From the NCBI GenBank assembly GCA_035352715.1, contig DAOPYE010000065.1, forward strand, positions 1-15,611: a DNA stretch of 15,611 nt, in the 5' to 3' direction. How positions within the stretch are numbered: the first letter of the stretch is position 1; each line of letters starts with the position of its first letter. This DNA is from DAOPYE01 sp035352715. Lineage in GTDB: Bacteria > Acidobacteriota > Holophagae > Holophagales > Holophagaceae. The position numbers and the translations under genes were made by a program. The notes under the pieces are model-generated. The model was not told where the DNA came from and did not search any database. It saw only the letters and a list, made by a program, of their open reading frames with translations. This document shows, piece after piece, positions 14,642 to 15,611 of this stretch.

Positions 14642-15611
14642 ATGAATTTGTCGTCGCTGAAGCACGGGATATGGGCGCCTTCCCTGGTGTGGGTGTTGGC
14701 ACTGCCGGTCTCGGCTCAGGGGCTCGATGCGGATTGGATCCCCGCGCACTACACGAAACAGGAAGTCGAGATTCCCATGCGGGATGGCGTGAAGCTCTTC
14801 ACGAGCATCTACCGTCCCAAGGATGAAACGCGGCCCCATCCCTTTCTGTTGAACCGCACCCCCTACAGCGTGGCTCCCTACGGCGCTGGCGCGTTTCCTT
14901 CGCACCTCGGACCCTCGGACCGCTTTACGCGGGAAGGCTTCATCTTCGTCTACCAGGATGTGCGCGGCCGCTTCATGAGCGGCGGCGACTTTGTGGATCT
15001 GAGGCCGCACAAGGACGTGAAGGGGCCGAAGGACATCGACGAAAGCACGGACACCTTCGACACCGTGGCATGGCTGCTGGCGCATGTGCCGAAGAACAAC
15101 GGCAAGGTGGGCCAGTGGGGGATCAGCTATCCCGGCTTCTACACCGCTGCGGGCGCCATCGATGCGCATCCGGCCCTGGTGGCCATCTCGCCGCAGGCGC
15201 CCTGCACGAACTGGTTCGCGGGCGACGATTTCCACCGCAACGGCGCGCTGTGGCTGCCGCACCTCTTCAACTTCATCTACTCCTTCGGGCAGATCCGCAC
15301 CGCGCCCACCACCGAATGGCCGGGCCGCTTCGAGCATGGAACGAACGATGGCTACGACTTCTTCCTGAAGCTGGGGCCCCTGAAGAACGCCAACGCGCGC
15401 CACTTCCACGGCACCATCCCCTTCACCGGGACCCTGCTCGCCGCGAACCGCGCGGAGCTGAGGGCCGAGGTCTCGGGCCGCGTCACCCGCGTCAGCGTCC
15501 AGGAAGGCGACCGCGTGGCCGCGGGCACCGTGCTCTCCGCCCAGGACGAGGACGAGCTGCTGCTCTCCGTCCAGGCGGCCGAGGCCCAGCTCGCCCAGGC
15601 CCAGGCCCAGG
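14642..15611 (+). CDS. CocE/NonD-family serine hydrolase, 5' part, running in frame into an HlyD-like adaptor segment (no stop in window)
   Basis: The open frame has 323 codons with no stop before the window edge. A signal peptide (1-25, cleavage VSA/Q) precedes an alpha/beta-hydrolase of the X-Pro dipeptidyl-peptidase S15/CocE group. Visible are VEIPMRDGVKLFTSIYRP, FVYQDVRGRF and the nucleophile elbow GISYPGF with Ser162. Such enzymes hydrolyse esters, amides or peptides; the substrate here is unknown. Up to about residue 260 the sequence looks like a normal family member (KLGPLKNANARHF). It then changes abruptly, and the rest is RND/HlyD adaptor sequence, so the catalytic Asp and His regions are absent. 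ATG at 14642 has AAGGGG six bases upstream. I see this as the 5' part of a hydrolase gene whose continuation is wrong or replaced. Confidence 0.7.
   Translation, partial: MNLSSLKHGIWAPSLVWVLALPVSAQGLDADWIPAHYTKQEVEIPMRDGVKLFTSIYRPKDETRPHPFLLNRTPYSVAPYGAGAFPSHLGPSDRFTREGFIFVYQDVRGRFMSGGDFVDLRPHKDVKGPKDIDESTDTFDTVAWLLAHVPKNNGKVGQWGISYPGFYTAAGAIDAHPALVAISPQAPCTNWFAGDDFHRNGALWLPHLFNFIYSFGQIRTAPTTEWPGRFEHGTNDGYDFFLKLGPLKNANARHFHGTIPFTGTLLAANRAELRAEVSGRVTRVSVQEGDRVAAGTVLSAQDEDELLLSVQAAEAQLAQAQAQ
15421..15611 (+). other. HlyD/RND periplasmic adaptor-like segment joined to the hydrolase
   Basis: From about residue 261 the frame reads as a membrane-fusion protein: a beta-strand opening with TGTLLAANRAEL, the lipoyl-like half motif VSGRVTRVSVQEGDRVAAG, then a Gln/Ala-rich coiled-coil start (QAAEAQLAQAQAQ) cut off by the window edge. 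Such adaptors bridge an inner-membrane RND or ABC pump to TolC. It lacks its own start, signal peptide and RBS, because the preceding bases belong to the hydrolase. Confidence 0.75.

Noticed and set aside
14552..15409. Minus-strand open frame of about 285 codons opposite the CocE-type hydrolase
   Set aside because: Shadow of a plus-strand gene with clear family motifs and a signal peptide.

Overview
The window is a draft-assembly segment from a GC-rich Gram-negative bacterium. Evidence for an outer membrane is a beta-barrel protein ending in aromatic residues, lipoprotein- or Sec-type signal peptides, and a PgaA-like export protein. Gene content and style would fit Acidobacteriota (Holophaga/Geothrix-like), but this is a weak guess from general familiarity. 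A 100-N gap at 11036-11135 is flanked by two identical 55-base copies, so it looks like an unmerged contig overlap rather than missing DNA.

Left edge (1-1030, + strand): the end of rpsP (ribosomal protein S16), an intrinsic terminator/attenuator hairpin, khpA (KH-domain RNA-binding protein, TTG start) and rimM (16S maturation factor), the last two overlapping by one base. The usual trmD and rplS do not follow.

Centre (1115-10981, - strand): five tightly packed genes (gaps of 9 and 2 bases, a 4-base overlap, then a 2-base gap), transcribed right to left. They encode a UDP-N-acetylhexosamine 6-dehydrogenase; a hyaluronan-synthase/NodC-like family 2 glycosyltransferase with an N-terminal c-di-GMP-binding PilZ domain; a membrane-anchored degenerate NodB-type deacetylase with a jelly-roll module; a 1380-residue TPR + intact NodB deacetylase + outer-membrane beta-barrel fusion; and a secreted GH18 hydrolase. 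Together they read as a self-contained, synthase-dependent exopolysaccharide system: precursor oxidation, c-di-GMP-gated polymerisation and inner-membrane transport, periplasmic modification, outer-membrane export, and a trimming hydrolase. It resembles Pga (poly-N-acetylglucosamine) in parts list, but the parts are fused and shuffled differently. The block appears lower in GC than its flanks. This is the most interesting content of the window.

Right part: murC and ubiX (- strand, one base apart) lie upstream of the polysaccharide operon. A divergent + strand gene encodes a secreted proline-rich protein of unknown function, with its own promoter-like sequence and a strong terminator. The window ends in an open reading frame that starts as a CocE/NonD-type serine hydrolase and switches in frame, near 15420, to an HlyD/RND periplasmic adaptor sequence, probably an assembly chimera. 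No tRNA, rRNA, CRISPR array or insertion sequence was recognised.
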